A DNA stretch of 64,000 nt from Cristatella mucedo (GCA_009760855.2 WPIO01000007.1:8075001-8139000), one strand, 5' to 3'; positions 26,330-38,524 are shown, counted from the stretch's first letter. Translations and numbers: made by a program. The notes: a model not told the origin generated them from the sequence alone.

Positions 26330-27346
26330 ATATTTTTGCTTTGTATAGCCTGTAGGTCTGTCAACTGGTCCTAATGTGATATCCAAATCTTGCAGCTCTC
26401 TTAGCAAGACATTCAGTATCGAAGTAGTCGTCACACTTAGTTGCGTGCATACCCTATACATTACTATAAAAATAAAATAAACAAAATATATTAAAATTAA
26501 AAGAATAAAAATAGTTTTTAGTACTGTATAGAGTATGCAAGCGTTTAACTATTTTTTTTATTACCGGCTTCTTGAGCATCCAGCCAATAGGCAGCTGGTA
26601 ATTGCCCAAAAAATTATTTGTTGTGCCAGCTATCCTGTTCAACGGGTTTCCCAGTTGCTTAGCTTATGACCAGGCCTTACCTAATACTGCTCTTACCTGG
26701 ATTGTATTTGACATCATCTTTTAGCCAAGCAGGCTAACTGGAACCCAATCCCGGGTGCCTTCAACCACTCCATTTGGAGTGCTAGGTTCACAGTACAGTT
26801 TCTAATAACTTACTTATATCTGCTCTGTAGCCATGTCCTTGGCCAAATCACGGGTTTAATTATGCCCCCATCGGTGGACCTAGTGACTTTTACATTATAG
26901 TGCCGCAGATTCGAGGCTATGAGTTCTCATATTATCGTCCCTATAGTCCCTATAGGTTGTCCACAACTCATTATTGATATCTTGTCGTTGGAACGGTAAG
27001 AAAGTTCATTCTGAACAGAGTCACGAAGCAAACAGTGTTGTATCCCACTTCTGTCAAGAAGGTACACGAAGAAATAAAAGCATGCTTCATTTTCTTGGGT
27101 AAAAGCAATCTGAGTAATCATTCCAGTGTATGTGTAAATTTCTGTCTAACATGCATCGTTGAAGCAGGCTTCCTTTTGGAAAATAATTCGTGCAATATTT
27201 ACTTTGGCAATAAGACATCTGCTCTTTAAGAAGAACACGATAGCAGCGCATGCTCAGACACCGTAGTGACTGTGCTCGTCGAGGTGGTAGCTTAGAAGAG
27301 CACACACAGTGACAAACCTATCCACTGTCCATCAGCATTATGTGCT

Positions 27347-27463
27347 TTACTTTCCAAACCATGATGATCCAGCAGCCTTTTCAACGGACACCTTTATCTT
27401 GAAGCAAGCAAGCTGCTTGTTGGTCGCCTTGTCGAGGATCTCAATATCAATGGCATAAGCACC
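27347..27463 (-). CDS. GM2A: GM2A-like exon 4 and stop
   Basis: Acceptor CTGTTGCAG, 38 codons GAYAIDIEILDKATNKQLAC to SSWFGK, TAA at 27349-27347. Supplies the last Cys, which in the family pairs with the first mature Cys. Confidence 0.93.
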   Translation of the reverse strand, partial: GAYAIDIEILDKATNKQLACFKIKVSVEKAAGSSWFGK

Positions 27464-29300
27464 CTGCAACAGTAGTTAAGCATAGCTTTGCAGGCGATCA
27501 TTGTTCTTTCAGCCACATCCCATTCGTGTATAGGAAAGATAAGCCACGACTGCGACATTAGCACTAACCCTACGGCACAATTGTCTGACTGCATTCTCAT
27601 TTTCAAAGTTATGGCTGTACATAATGCCTGCTAAATCTAGCACTGCTCACGCTTCTGTGATAGAATGCATGTAGCTGTTGCAGTTAGGAAAAGCTTGGTG
27701 AACAGTGAATTAGCTGGTATCGAGGGATGCGGCCTGCATGGCTCCTTGGCTATTCCTGTCTTGCAAGCTTGCGAACACTGTGAATCAACCTCTGTCTGCC
27801 AGCTGTCGGTGCTGGTCGGGCATATTACCTCGGCCAGGAACGTCAGGATGGATGGGATCGGGGGCAGCTTGATGGAAACATCGTTGACGATGAGCTTTCG
27901 AGGATCAATTGGACACGTATTTAAGCTATACTTTTCACCAAGGTCGACCAGTTGCGTTCCGATGAATTTACCGATCGTAGCCCAGTCATCCTTGATCATG
28001 TCGTTGACAATGGTGCAAGTGTTGGCATAGGTGCTAAAATGAATCAGCACCACAGAATGAGCGGTGCAGCAGCACAGCCAGCCGTGCAATGCCACTTCAC
28101 TTCTGTCTCGTCCGGTTCGCCTGGACTATGCTTCAATGGGTATCTGATCTAGTGAGCGTGTGCGTGTGAGTGTGTGTGCGATCTCAATAGCTAGATCGAA
28201 ATGTAAAGTCTCTAGTGTGGCTAGCGATGTGGTTAAGCAGCATGCAAGCGATGTGGTTAAGGCATTGAATTTTACAAGCCATCTGTCTCTGCCAAGGCTG
28301 AAACACTCTGTCGGCACTACGGATGCACCCAGTCTGTGATGGTTGAGCTGCAAAAGTGAGCACTCACACGTCAGTGACTTCTGTGTGATTTCCTGTGCTA
28401 GAGCAGACGTTCATTCAACACGTTCAGGGGCACGTGTACGGTCGCGCACCTGAGAATAATCTGGCACACTTGTTGCCGCTAGCTTACCACGAGCCGATGT
28501 TGAACAAACACGGAATTGGTATATTGAATAGCATCGTCTCACGCACCATCTTAATCTTCAGCACTGCGGGACCAAGAGGTGCAGACGATTCGGCCTCAAG
28601 CGAGAGCTTCAGGTCACCCGGAATCACGATTGGTGTAGGTCCAACCGTGAGCGAGTTGATTTTCAGAGGTGTATCAGCGCCTGCAGCAGTCACATTGTGA
28701 TAAAGCGCAGCCATTCAATAGTAACCCAGTGGCACAGATGCACGGGAAGTCAAGCATTTATGCAAGTGTGCTTGATTAGGTTTGAGTACATGCATGCACT
28801 CGTGCCAGCATCTATATAAATATATAGATAAGTCTGTTCATACGTGCTTGTGCACGCACACACGTACACACACAAACCACAATCACACAAGCGAATGCTT
28901 GCGTCCGTGGTCTAATTCACATGAAAACCCACACACCCGTAAAGACACAAACGCGAGAACACGTGCATGTGCCAAAGCACAGTGCCTGCGCACATGCACG
29001 TGCATTTGCCTTTGCGCATGACCAGACGAGTCTACATGCAGGTGAATGCCATATGCATGTGCTCAACAAGGATGCAGTCGCACCGGGCGGGGGAGAGGCG
29101 AGTGACACGTAGGCACGTTCAACCGATCACGCAACTGTGCATATTTTCTATGTAAGTGGGAGAGGAAACTTCAAGACGAGAAGTGTTACTGGCAGTCGAG
29201 ACTCACTGCTGCAAGAACTCCAGATCCAGCTGTTGTACTTGGCTGCAGCATTTACTGCTCCGATCGAGCACACGATCAGGAGGCAAAGTGTGGCCGCCAT
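27347..29300 (-). CDS. GM2A: GM2 ganglioside activator-like protein, complete, four exons
   Basis: Exons in transcript order are 29300-29207, 28680-28488, 28033-27829 and 27463-27347. They join in phase to 202 codons plus TAA, close to the human protein at 193. The family is a lysosomal or secreted lipid-binding beta-cup that lifts glycolipids such as GM2 for hydrolases. Seen: a signal peptide MAATLCLLIVCSIGAVNA, the mature start YNSWIWSSC, INSLTVGPTPIVIPGDLKLS, IPIPCLFNIGSC followed by TYANTC, NTCPIDPRKL, IKLPPIP, GAYAIDIEILD and QLACFKIKVSV near the end. Six mature Cys are visible against eight in the human protein. The pair lying in the hydrophobic loop appears to be absent. Start chosen at the ATG giving the signal peptide, 80 bases below a TATA box. 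No damage seen. Confidence 0.93.
27829..28033 (-). CDS. GM2A: GM2A-like exon 3
   Basis: Acceptor CATTTTAG. C completes Cys, then 68 codons TYANTCTIVNDM to PSILTFLAE, donor GTAATA. Contains the CPID segment equal to the family CP(F/I) motif. Confidence 0.93.
28488..28680 (-). CDS. GM2A: GM2A-like exon 2
   Basis: Acceptor GACTGCTGCAG. GC completes Ser, then 63 codons ADTPLKINSLTVGPTPIVIP to FNIGS plus TG, donor GTAAGC. The split TG|C codon makes the conserved GSC Cys. Confidence 0.93.
29207..29300 (-). CDS. GM2A: GM2A-like exon 1 (signal peptide)
   Basis: ATG at 29300-29298; 31 codons plus one base to donor GTGAGT. The hydrophobic run LCLLIVCSIGAV followed by NA/AA fits a cleaved signal. An in-frame upstream start exists at 29363 but would bury the signal. 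Confidence 0.9.
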
Positions 29301-29380
29301 CGCAGTCAGATACGGCACGGAAGTCCAGAAATGTTTACAGATCTGTGCCGAGCCGAGTCGCACTGGGTCCGAAAGTGCGC

Positions 29381-29387
29381 ATTTATA
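29381..29387 (-). promoter_or_regulatory. TATA box of the GM2A-like gene
   Basis: TATAAAT reads toward the gene 80 bases before the ATG. A start of transcription about 30 bases on would leave a 5' leader near 50 bases. Inferred from position only. Confidence 0.5.
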
Positions 29388-30126
29388 GCTCGGAACACAG
29401 AGTGTCTCTGTCAGGTGCGACTATCAGCATGAGACCGGCCGTCTGGTGGATGCTGCTTTCTAGTGGAGCCGGGCGGAGCTTGTGGGGGGCGTAGGTTTGA
29501 TGCTTGACGATGCTCAGCTTTGAGCCGCTGCCACTGGCTGAGCGATTGACTGCTGCTGGTGCTTCTAGAGCCGAGAACGTCTTCGGCCAGGCCACCGGCA
29601 GCTAGCTAGCTGTCACAGCTGACGTAGATAGGGTCCAGGACCTGGACTGGTAAGTAGCTGCTTTATCAGCATCACCTGGCCCTTTCTCCTCGGCTATCAA
29701 TTTCGTCTCGTCCTACGGCCAGCCAGCGACGGCAGGCAAACGGGCTACATGCAACAGCTCTCTGGCTCTCACAGCGCTTTCCCTTCGTACGAATGCCACA
29801 GCTGGCGGTAAGCCTTTACCACCATTGAGATGGAATACCGACCTCTGCAGCAGGACTTGCTCTGCCGTTTCAAGCTGCTCTCACGGCGTCTCTCGGTCAT
29901 TTTATCCTTATTTTCAGCAGTAACTGTTCATTCTCTATCAATCCACAGTTGTGATCAAACATGATTTATTGTGTCTAGCACGTAGAGCTCATGAAGGATT
30001 TTGTATGCTGTGGCAACTCCTCTGTGCTCACGTATTTACCAAGACTTCATTATTTGAAACGCAGCCAGAGAGCAAAAGAGAGATAGAGATGGATAGATTG
30101 ATAGATGGATAGATAGAGGGGGAGAG

Positions 30127-30215
30127 ATGGAGGAAGGGAGGGGGAGAGAGAGAGAGAGAGAGACAGAGAGAGAGAGAGACAGAGAGACAGAGAAAGAGAG
30201 ACAGAGAGAGGGAGA

Positions 30216-30268
<53 letters not shown>

Positions 30269-30300
30269 AGGGAGTGAGAGAGAGAGAGAGAGAGAGGGGA
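30127..30300. repeat. (GA)n-rich array
   Basis: GA with GAGACA and GGAG interruptions, preceded by ATAG-type repeats from 30085. No gene seen in 29390-30870. Confidence 0.95.
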
Positions 30301-30664
30301 GGAAAAACTAGAGATGGAGAAAGAGAGTGGTAGTATTCAAGAGACAGGAGGGATACGTAGATAGATAACTGTCAGCAGATAAAAAGATGAAAGATTGGTA
30401 AAACAGTGGGCGATCAAAAAGGAGAGTAATTATGTGAATCGTGAATCCGCGTCAAGCTTATCATATTGCACAGCAAATTTTTGCTGTTGTGCAAAAATTT
30501 GCTTTGCACGAGCCTCTTTGCTTCAATTTGTTTGCATGGTTCAAATCAAAAGTCACCGTGCATTGATTTCTACTGATGGCTACGAAAAAGTGAATGGGCT
30601 CCAATGAAATTATTGCTTTTATGAACTGTTCCTTCCCGATTGCAGTGGACAAGAACGGATCGCC

Positions 30665-30770
30665 CACTTCAGTGATCGAACCTACGTGACTTGGGTCGTA
30701 AAGCTAGCACATTGCCTCCTGGGTGAAGATCCCCTTAGAGCCAAGCACTTTGACCAGTTAGATGTTGCTG
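30665..30770 (-). repeat. tRNA-headed SINE, partial
   Basis: Leftward head with CGACCCAAGTCACGTAGG and GGTTCGATCAC (B box). The tail is not recognisable. Confidence 0.6.
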
Positions 30771-30869
30771 AATAACCCACGAACAAGTAAACAAATCCAA
30801 TTTTTTGCAGTTTCAAACCTACTCTCGAAGGGGCAGTTGCAGAGGCTGCTGCTCCTCAATAATCAGGTG

Positions 30870-31320
30870 GTTCGGCTCCTGAATTGAAACTGCTAAGAAT
30901 CGATTACGCGATAATCTATGGCCGATGCAGCGTAAAAACCGAAGCCGCGCAGTAGGCGGGGAGTTGGTGCCTCAGCAGCTGAGCTGCACTTTCGGCCACC
31001 GAGCCGTACGAGAGCTGGTGTACATCACGGCTGCCTGCTGAACGCCTATAACCCTTTATCGTTTTGCTGTCGAATAGACTTCCCTACGTTATGGATATGG
31101 ACTTTTCGTCTTAAAGTATGGGTCCTCTTGTTTTCTGCAATGCTCCACTAATGTCATCATATCTTTGTGCATTGGTGCGGCGCCTACAAGCTGTTAGTCG
31201 GGATCTCAACGCTCAGAGCGTCATCGGTTATTGTCGTTCGTCGGCTAGGACTAGCACTGCTTTGTGTGCTGCTTTTCCGGCTTAGTTTTGTCCGGACGCT
31301 GAAGCAGCTACACCCGGTTT
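30870..31320 (+). repeat. Dispersed repeat, copy 1 of 2
   Basis: Shares GCTCCTGAATTG-like start, GATAATCTATGGCCGA, TGTGCATTGGTGC and CCGGACG with the copy at 32835-33200. Type of element unknown. Confidence 0.6.
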
Positions 31321-31651
31321 GAAAACATACATAGCAACTCGCTTAAAAGTATACGAAGAGGAAAATCTGTAGGCTTTGGCATCATCCTCATCAAAAAGTA
31401 GTGTTCAAGCAAGCAAGAGGTTCCATACGTTAGTGCTTGTTCGCTGCCAATGTCCTAGCATCGATGTCACGTAGATCTTTGGTAACAGGAGCTGACAACC
31501 GAATTACCATAGACTGTGCAGCGATACGCAGAATGATGCACGTTGATGTATTCAATTTCGTAGCCTTTGCTGTGCCCTTACAGTCTGTTGTGTGTGCCTG
31601 TGGCTTCTGCTGTAATTAGCGAAGCGCCCTGACACGAATGCACACGCCTCA

Positions 31652-31842
31652 CCTGTAGCCAATAGTTAAGCCATTGATATTGATATTAAGTCATTGAGGG
31701 CAGCGTCTGGCCACTAATGCATGTTATATTTTTTGTCGTCTGCTGTGATTCATCGAGCTCTTGGTTATGTATGTGTTGAGAGTAATAAAGATAGTCTCAT
31801 TACCGCTGACGTCCACGCTGTGTCTCCGAGACACTCCACAAG
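31652..31842 (+). repeat. Possible solo LTR-like segment
   Basis: Starts TGTAGCC, has AATAAAG near 31783, and ends CACTCCACA. The arrangement resembles an LTR with its poly(A) signal. No partner copy or flanking retroviral-type ORF was found. Confidence 0.25.
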
Positions 31843-32429
31843 AACGGCCGCCGCCCGACCCACTCTTATACAACAATTAACACCCCGTTAAGCACTTCGA
31901 CCGGCAGGCTACCTCGAACGTGTCACACCTGAGCTTTGGTATTAAAGAGGGAGTCGGGGAGCGAAACTGCATTTGGTCTCCTGCATCGTGACGCATCAAA
32001 TTACTCACACTCTCATTGAATTCGAGATCGCTTTGAGCCTCAGACAGAACTGCATATTTCCAGTCATAGGACTAGAACTTCTCGCCTTTGATTCGCTGGC
32101 ATTCCCACTGTGTACCCAAGCAGGGTTCAGTGGCCTCCGAAATTTGAGCCAACTGCTGGGCCAAGCCTGATCTTTGACTTGGAGCCGGATGGGAAACGAT
32201 GCACGAAAATCTGAGCGATTGTGGAGAGGAAGCTCTAGACGCAACCCATTGAATCCGGTGCCAAGTGCTCCTGTCTTTCGGTACTGGCATCCCGAAGGCT
32301 GAATGGGGGGGGGGGACAAGCACTGATGGACCACACACAGTCCGGGTACAGCATTGGCAGGTCATGCGGGAAACAACCGTCCCGTAGTCTCGTTTACAAC
32401 TTTATTGGCTAAGCACTCTCGTTTGGCAA

Positions 32430-32640
32430 CGAGGTAAAGATGCTCGCCTTTAACGACCGATGTCAATGTCCTTATTTTTGACTACCGAGATCGTGGGCTC
32501 GAGCCCTGCAGCGTATGTTAAGCACCTGGTAAGGTGCAACGTGCAGTACATGCGACTTGTGGCGTGAAAGTTTACCGCTAGCTTAGAAGTCGGCTTCGGC
32601 ACCGTCGAAGCCAATTAAACGAGGCGCTCGCGTCCCAGTT
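32430..32640 (+). repeat. tRNA-headed SINE, divergent
   Basis: AACGAGGTAAAGATGCTCGC (A-box region), then GAGATCGTGGGCTCGAGCCC (B box). The body differs from types A and B. Confidence 0.55.
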
Positions 32641-32834
32641 GTGGGAAACAGCAACTTCAAGCCTTGAAAAAAAAAATTCTGGGAATGTCTCCTCCTTCAA
32701 ATTGATATGCACAAGTAATGGGCCTACCAACGCGGGATTATTTCCCTTCGGTTTTGACGCCTAGCTGGGTCTACGAAAAGTGAGTGTAGAAGGGGCGCGG
32801 GCTAAATCAGCCGGATTATGACAGATAATCGTTA

Positions 32835-33200
32835 TGCGTGGTCGTTCCTGAATTGTAATAGCTAGGAACCAATTAGGCGATAATCTATGGCCGAGGACGC
32901 ATAAAATCCGTCGCCATGAGATCGGCAGTCGGTTTCGCTTCCGGAGTCTGCATGGGCATTTGAGCTGGCTTGAACTCCAGGCCAGGAAGCCGTAGTTGTA
33001 CTTCAGGGTCGCTGTTGAACTGCCATATTCTGCGACTGTCAGCATACCTGTGCTTATTGGTGCTGCACCCGCAAGTCGCGAGGCATGATGCAAGATTCAG
33101 GCGTCGCCAGTATTCATCAAGCGTCGACTGAAACTAGAGCCGTTACGAGTGCTGTTTGCAGCCTGATTCTGACCGGACGTCTAAGCCGCACCGCATTTGT
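32835..33200 (+). repeat. Dispersed repeat, copy 2 of 2
   Basis: GTTCCTGAATTGTAATAGC, GGCGATAATCTATGGCCGA and CTGACCGGACGTCTAAGC match copy 1 in order. Confidence 0.6.
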
Positions 33201-33312
33201 AACAGCGTTACGAGCCTACCCGTACCGACATTTATTTAACACAGGGGACTGCAAACTTTTCGGATCACTAGGCCATTTCATGAGGTCAAGAAGGCACACT
33301 GGGACAGAAGAA

Positions 33313-33348
33313 ACCACGCCCACTTCGCCAGGTCGGAGTGGGCGTGGT
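33313..33348. repeat. Perfect 12-bp hairpin with GC-box arms
   Basis: ACCACGCCCACT and AGTGGGCGTGGT around a 12-base loop. The arms are CACGCCC/GGGCGTG, the type of site bound by KLF/Sp factors. Confidence 0.9.
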
Positions 33349-33962
33349 GAGACGAGCTAACAAACAGTCGCAAAAGACGCACAGACAGCACGGTAATTAA
33401 AGAGGTACACGTGTATCATCACTACCCGGTCAGACGCTTCTATTTCGAGTTCTAAAAATAAACGCGGCCCTCAACTTGAGCTGCAACAGCAGTAGCGAAC
33501 GGGAACGAAACCGCGACAGCTCAATTAGGCCGGATCCATCGATAAATAGCTAGGGGGCTGCTAAGCCGGAGTGGAGCACTAGCTAGGCTGGATCTGGCCT
33601 AAAGGCTGGAGTTTGCCGACCTCTACATTAATCCTATGGTAGACTTGCCCTTGACAGCAGGATGTTTGCTGCACAACAATGTACCACTCGCTAAGGACAA
33701 CGGCAGTAGTCTTTCCCAAAGGAACTGCTGGCGGCAGAGCAGTCATGTTCTGCATGTTAGCCAGAACTGCTCGTCGACTTGGTTCCTTTTCTCGTCCAAA
33801 AACCAACCACATTACTGCTATGTAGCATTCTTGTGACCTTTGCCACAGGAGTATTTAAGTGTTGGCCGATAATGAATTCGCTGAGGGCAGAGATTCGCAC
33901 TGATTCCTACCGGCACCCTATGCTGGTTGTTGCTTGCACCTCAGCCTAGTGCTCCGCCGAGT

Positions 33963-34260
33963 TTACCCAAATATTATCAAGCAGCGAACCGTTACCTCTA
34001 CTGCACGATGGTAGAATCTCGCTTTGTTCGTAAGCACCGGTATGGTAAGGAGTCCCCGCACTTTACGATAGGATTTCGCATCATATAGCCCCAGTGAGAT
34101 TGTACCGTAAAGGAAGTAACCGTTAAAAAGAGCTGCCTGTGGAGAGTACGTCCGAAAAACCTCCGGCCGAAACACCAGCAAAATGCTGCAGAGATACGCT
34201 GCACTCTCCACTAGAGCAGTCACTGCATCCAGCGACTCGTAGATGGACGTCGTAGTCAGT
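33963..34260 (-). other. Open frame of unknown nature
   Basis: About 90 codons open to 33963, with hydrophobic runs (AAYLCSILLVF, LFNGYFLYGTISLGLY). No recognised family, no clear splice sites. May be chance. Confidence 0.15.
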
Positions 34261-34284
34261 TAAAATGAGAAGGATGTAGTGATT

Positions 34285-34345
34285 TTAATGTTGCTTTACA
34301 AATGAGGCTGTTAAATCAGCTACTAATAATATTATTATCGGCGTC
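34285..34345 (+). repeat. SINE type A tail fragment
   Basis: AATGAGGCTGTTAAATCAGC then TAATAATATTATTATC; no head. Confidence 0.6.
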
Positions 34346-35346
34346 TTTACCGATCGTGCGCATACCCCATCACGACCACGTGCACGGTAAAGCCTCACTC
34401 TCGTGTCTTGTTCCTCGCCTGAACTACGTTTCACATACGTTAGTTGTTTGCTAGAGAAAACGTGAGGGGTAGCGTTTGTTCGCAGCACACTTTTTCAGCA
34501 AACGTCATCGCCTCCACACCCCCATACTTTGCAATAAGTAACAGGCGCCTAAGGTTTAATATTCGCTGGAAACCCACCAACGTCTGATCGATATTGGAAT
34601 GGCCATGCTTATGTTGCAACAAGTCTCGCGGGTCGACACCGCATTTGCCTCGCAGGGTAGACTCGGTCTCGAAGACTGCCTTCGCGACAGCTGCCGCTAC
34701 TCACCCGTGCCAGCCGGCTGCTGCAGCTCCTGCGATGTCGTCATCGGCTGCTGCAACTACTCCTGAGCCGTTGCCGCCGCCCCCCCCCCCCGGCCGACTA
34801 GCTTTCGTCAGATCGGCACGAGGCAGCGAAGTTCTATCTGCTATCGAGCTTATGAATGCCCTCGCCAAAGTTGTATTCAGCTTCGTAAAGTCCTCCTGCA
34901 ATGCCCACTATAGACTGATGGCAAACGCGAAGGGCAACGCCTTGCGGAGCAAATTGTAAAAGTGTTTCTCTCTCGTCCAGGTCGACGCGACCCCGCTGGG
35001 CCTGCCTCTCAAAGTCGAGCAGCCAGCAGGCGAAGTCGCCTAGCCGTTAAAGCCATTCGACGCTTCACAAAACATTACCAATAGCCGAAATAGCTCTCAG
35101 ACCTAGTCGCGTGCAATACAAAAAGTCCGCCGACTATCACCACCATCAGTATATTATCACACATCACCACTATCTATGGATGATTTGCGAACCGTACTCC
35201 TCGAATGGAAAGCAGTTCGGCTAGGTAGGAGTCAAGCTTTTGTAGCACAGCGCCGCCGTGACTCTGTTTTAGAGCGCATGAGAACTGCTCAGCAGGAAGT
35301 ACCTCTGTCCTAGAGCAAGACGACGCAGCCATCGCAGTAGGGCTAT

Positions 35347-35735
35347 GAGGTGATTGATATTGGCTGGCCTGTCAACCCTATAGTCCCAGCTAGCTATTTG
35401 AGAATAGGGTAACGCTTGCCCAAGGTCGCTGTCGCCGCCAGCCATCCTAGATTTGCTGGACGGTTTCCGTGAAAACAAAAGAAGTGGGTGAAGAGCATCT
35501 GCATTCTCGAGCGGCGAGCAATGGGACGCAGAGGTCGCTGAGGTGATTGATACTGGCTGGAGTGTCAACCCGATTGTCCCGGCTAGTTATATAATGCTAA
35601 GGCGAAGCTCTCTTGAGGCCTCCTCTTCATCTTCGGCTCCGTCTCGACGCCGTCGCCGGTAGTTGCCGGACTCGTTTCTCTGAAAACGAGGGAGGAGGGC
35701 GGGCTGTTCGCCGGCAATTGAGGGACAGGACGAGA
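35347..35735. repeat. Diverged tandem duplication, period 192
   Basis: The phrase CTGAGGTGATTGATA.TGGCTGG.TGTCAACCC occurs at 35347 (with one change) and 35539. The following CGCCG, GGACTCGTTT/GGACGGTTTC and CGGCGAGCAATG/CGGCAATTGAGG blocks keep the order. Confidence 0.7.
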
Positions 35736-36482
35736 CAGCACGAGGAGAATTCGGTGGACGCCGCCGAATACGGTCGTATAGCGCTCCAGCTCGCATTTTT
35801 GTTTCTTCTGTGTGTTTTGTGTGTGTGCGCGCATACACGTGGTCTCACCAAGAGTGGTTGGTGTAGCGTATGAAGTATTCCTGCCTTAGGGTGGAAGCGG
35901 AGCCCTAGTTCTCCGGTCAGGGTCTAGGCTCCAGTTCGGGCTCCTCGTCTCATTTGGGTCGTTCCCCACAATTGACTTAGGTAGCCAAAGTGCGGGGACG
36001 TATTCCCTCCGCAAGAGTGTTTGTGCTGTTGAGAGCGTGCGAGGAGTGTAGAGATAAAACTGAGCTAGACACGCAGCGACTTTGTGCGCTTGCGAATAAA
36101 GCTCAGTATAAATCCCCAATTTGTGTGCCTCGCTTTCCAATTCACGTCGCGTACTCACGACCCCTTTAGTAACGGTGAGTGGGTCAGCGCCAGAAACGCT
36201 CGTTTCGTGGCGGCCTGCTTATTGCACATAGACGCGCAGCGAACGGCATTAGGCGCTAGGTTACGCTGCTAGGTAAGCGACAGGTTAAGCGTACTCCGCC
36301 GAGCCTTCGGCGTTACACTTTGATGCATTTGCAGTGCAGCCTGGAGCACTCCAGGAACTCTTGTTTGAAGGAGCTAACTGCCCGATGGTGTACTTTTGTA
36401 ACGCCGAAGACTCGGCTGAGTAGGCTGAAAAAATTGTGCACATTTGACCCATACTTAAAAAGCCTGGATTAGATACAGAGGT

Positions 36483-37915
36483 CCTTGCACACTTTCGCCC
36501 AGTTTCCATTCTTCCTTTCTTGTCAAAGATTCTTTAACAAATTGTTGCTCACCAGCTGCTTGAACATATTGAAAAGAATGAAATGTCAGAAACATTTCAA
36601 TCAGGGTTCAAGAGGCAGCACTCTACTGAAACTGCTCTCCTCCATGTTAACAATGACATTCTACGCGGCAACGATGACGGGAATGTCACTGCCCTAGCTC
36701 TGCTAGATCTGTCAGCTGCCGTTGACCCAATTGATCGCGATATTCTACTTGAACGATTGAGAACTAAGGTCGGTCTGGCAGACGAGGCACGGGTGTGGTT
36801 TTAATCCTGCTTGCCTGATCGTGTTCAATCCGTGTCGTGTGGGGGTCAGGTCTCACACACGAGATGGGTAACCTGTGAAATCCCTCAAGGGTCTGTCCTC
36901 GGTCCCTTGCTGTTCTCCATTTATAATCAACCTCTGGGAAAGGTGATTAAGGCCCATGGAATACGATATCACTTTTATGCTGACGATACTCAGCTGTATT
37001 TTTCATTCAAACCGTCGGAATCTGTTGCAGCAATTGATAAACTGAATTCTTGCCTTGCCGACATTAAATCCTGAATGGCGGAAAGCTTCATGAAACTAAA
37101 TAACTGTAAAAACGAACTGCCGCTCATAGGACACCCTAGGCGTGTGGCTGGATTAAAAGGCTTTGCTCTTCTAATAGGTGATGCTGTTGTGCGACAATCA
37201 CCACGTGCTCGAAATTTAGGTGTTGTTTTCGACAGCTGCCTCAATTTTAATAGCTTCTTTCAAAAGACTGCTTCCACAGCTAGCCAATACGTCCGATCCC
37301 TATCCAAGATCAGGAGCTATCTTCCACAGTGGCTTGCCAAAAATTTAACTAGCTCTTGAGTTCTGTCTCGGCTTGATTATTGATATTCCCTTTTGGCTGG
37401 GCTACCAAAGAAAGCAACTAGGCCACTGCAGCCGACTATGAATATGGCTGCAAGGCTAGTCTTCAAGTCCAAGTGGTTTGAGCACGTGACTCCTTTGCTA
37501 AAAGAGCTAGCATGGATGCCGGTTGATCAACGGATACAAAGCAAAGTTCTTACGCTGACCCACAAGGTCCGCCATGGCTTGGCTCCTCCGTACCTACCTG
37601 AACTGCTGCACCAGTTTAAGCCTCTTCGTGCCCTCAGGTCCTGTGCGAACAATAAATTAGCTGTTCCATTCTTCCGCTTAAAGACCATTGGCGACAGAAG
37701 TTTTAGCTCTGCAGGTCATAGACTGTGGAACTCGCTTCCGCAATTCTTACGTAACGACAACTACTCTCCTACTGCCGCCTATGGCACATCTTTTCCAGGC
37801 GTCCTGAGTTGCTACTTCCACGAAACTCACTACGTCAACTGCTCTCCTGACTCGGCTATGTTTCCACTTTATCTGTGTTTCGTGAGACGAATTCTGTTGG
37901 CTACCGAATGAGTAC
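36483..37915 (+). mobile_element. Decayed LINE, second subfamily, RT domain nearly full
   Basis: Order of motifs: FRPVSILP, FQSGFKRQHSTETAL, LLDLSAAVDPIDRDILLERL (motif A), QGSVLGPLLFSIYNQPLG (motif B), HFYADDTQLYF (intact motif C), then the C-terminal RLDYW...LPKKATRPLQ and LWNSLPQFLRN. Interrupted by stops at 36804, 37072, 37357 and a frameshift near 36580. The catalytic YADD is intact, unlike the copy at 1-1245, but the frame is broken at least four times. Confidence 0.9.
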
Positions 37916-38107
37916 CGAAAGCAGCTTAGGCTGTGAGCGCGCTATGCAAAACTCTCCTGCGTAACACCAACACAGTATTTATGACTTTGTGCAGTTACAG
38001 ACGGAGATACATTGCATTACATTACGACGGATCTGAGTTCAGTTGCAGCAGGGATACCGGGCAGAGCGGTCGTATGGTGGCTCGATGCGAGCGTCCGTGT
38101 GATTAAG

Positions 38108-38275
38108 GTTTAGCTGATTTAACAGCGGCATTTGTATAACAACAGAAGAGCTTTAATGGCTCTCAACACTGCAGTTGGCATTAAAGGATCGTATACTGCA
38201 TGATTCGAACCCACGAACTTGATCGTGAAGAGAGAGTACCTTACCTCTAGGGTTATCACGGCCAATAAGTGTCTC
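38108..38275 (-). repeat. tRNA-headed SINE, type A
   Basis: Leftward: B box GGGTTCGAATCATGC, A-box region AGAGGTAAGGTAC, tail GCTGTTAAATCAGC near 38115. Confidence 0.8.
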
Positions 38276-38524
38276 ATTGAAGCCTGCTACGTGTATTGTG
38301 CGTCGTCGAGTGTGTGCCTGTGAATCAAACTTAAAGATGCTTTGCCAGTATAGTCTACCTGCTACGCCACCCGAATTCGCTCATTTGGCTGCTGACTAGA
38401 CTTCGAACGACAGCCTACCACCATCTGCTACCGTGGATCTCGACCAACTGAGCAGTGAGATCTTGAACCAGCCCTATCCTCGGTCTGTACCAACTCTACA
38501 TACTAGATCATGAGCTATAATCAC

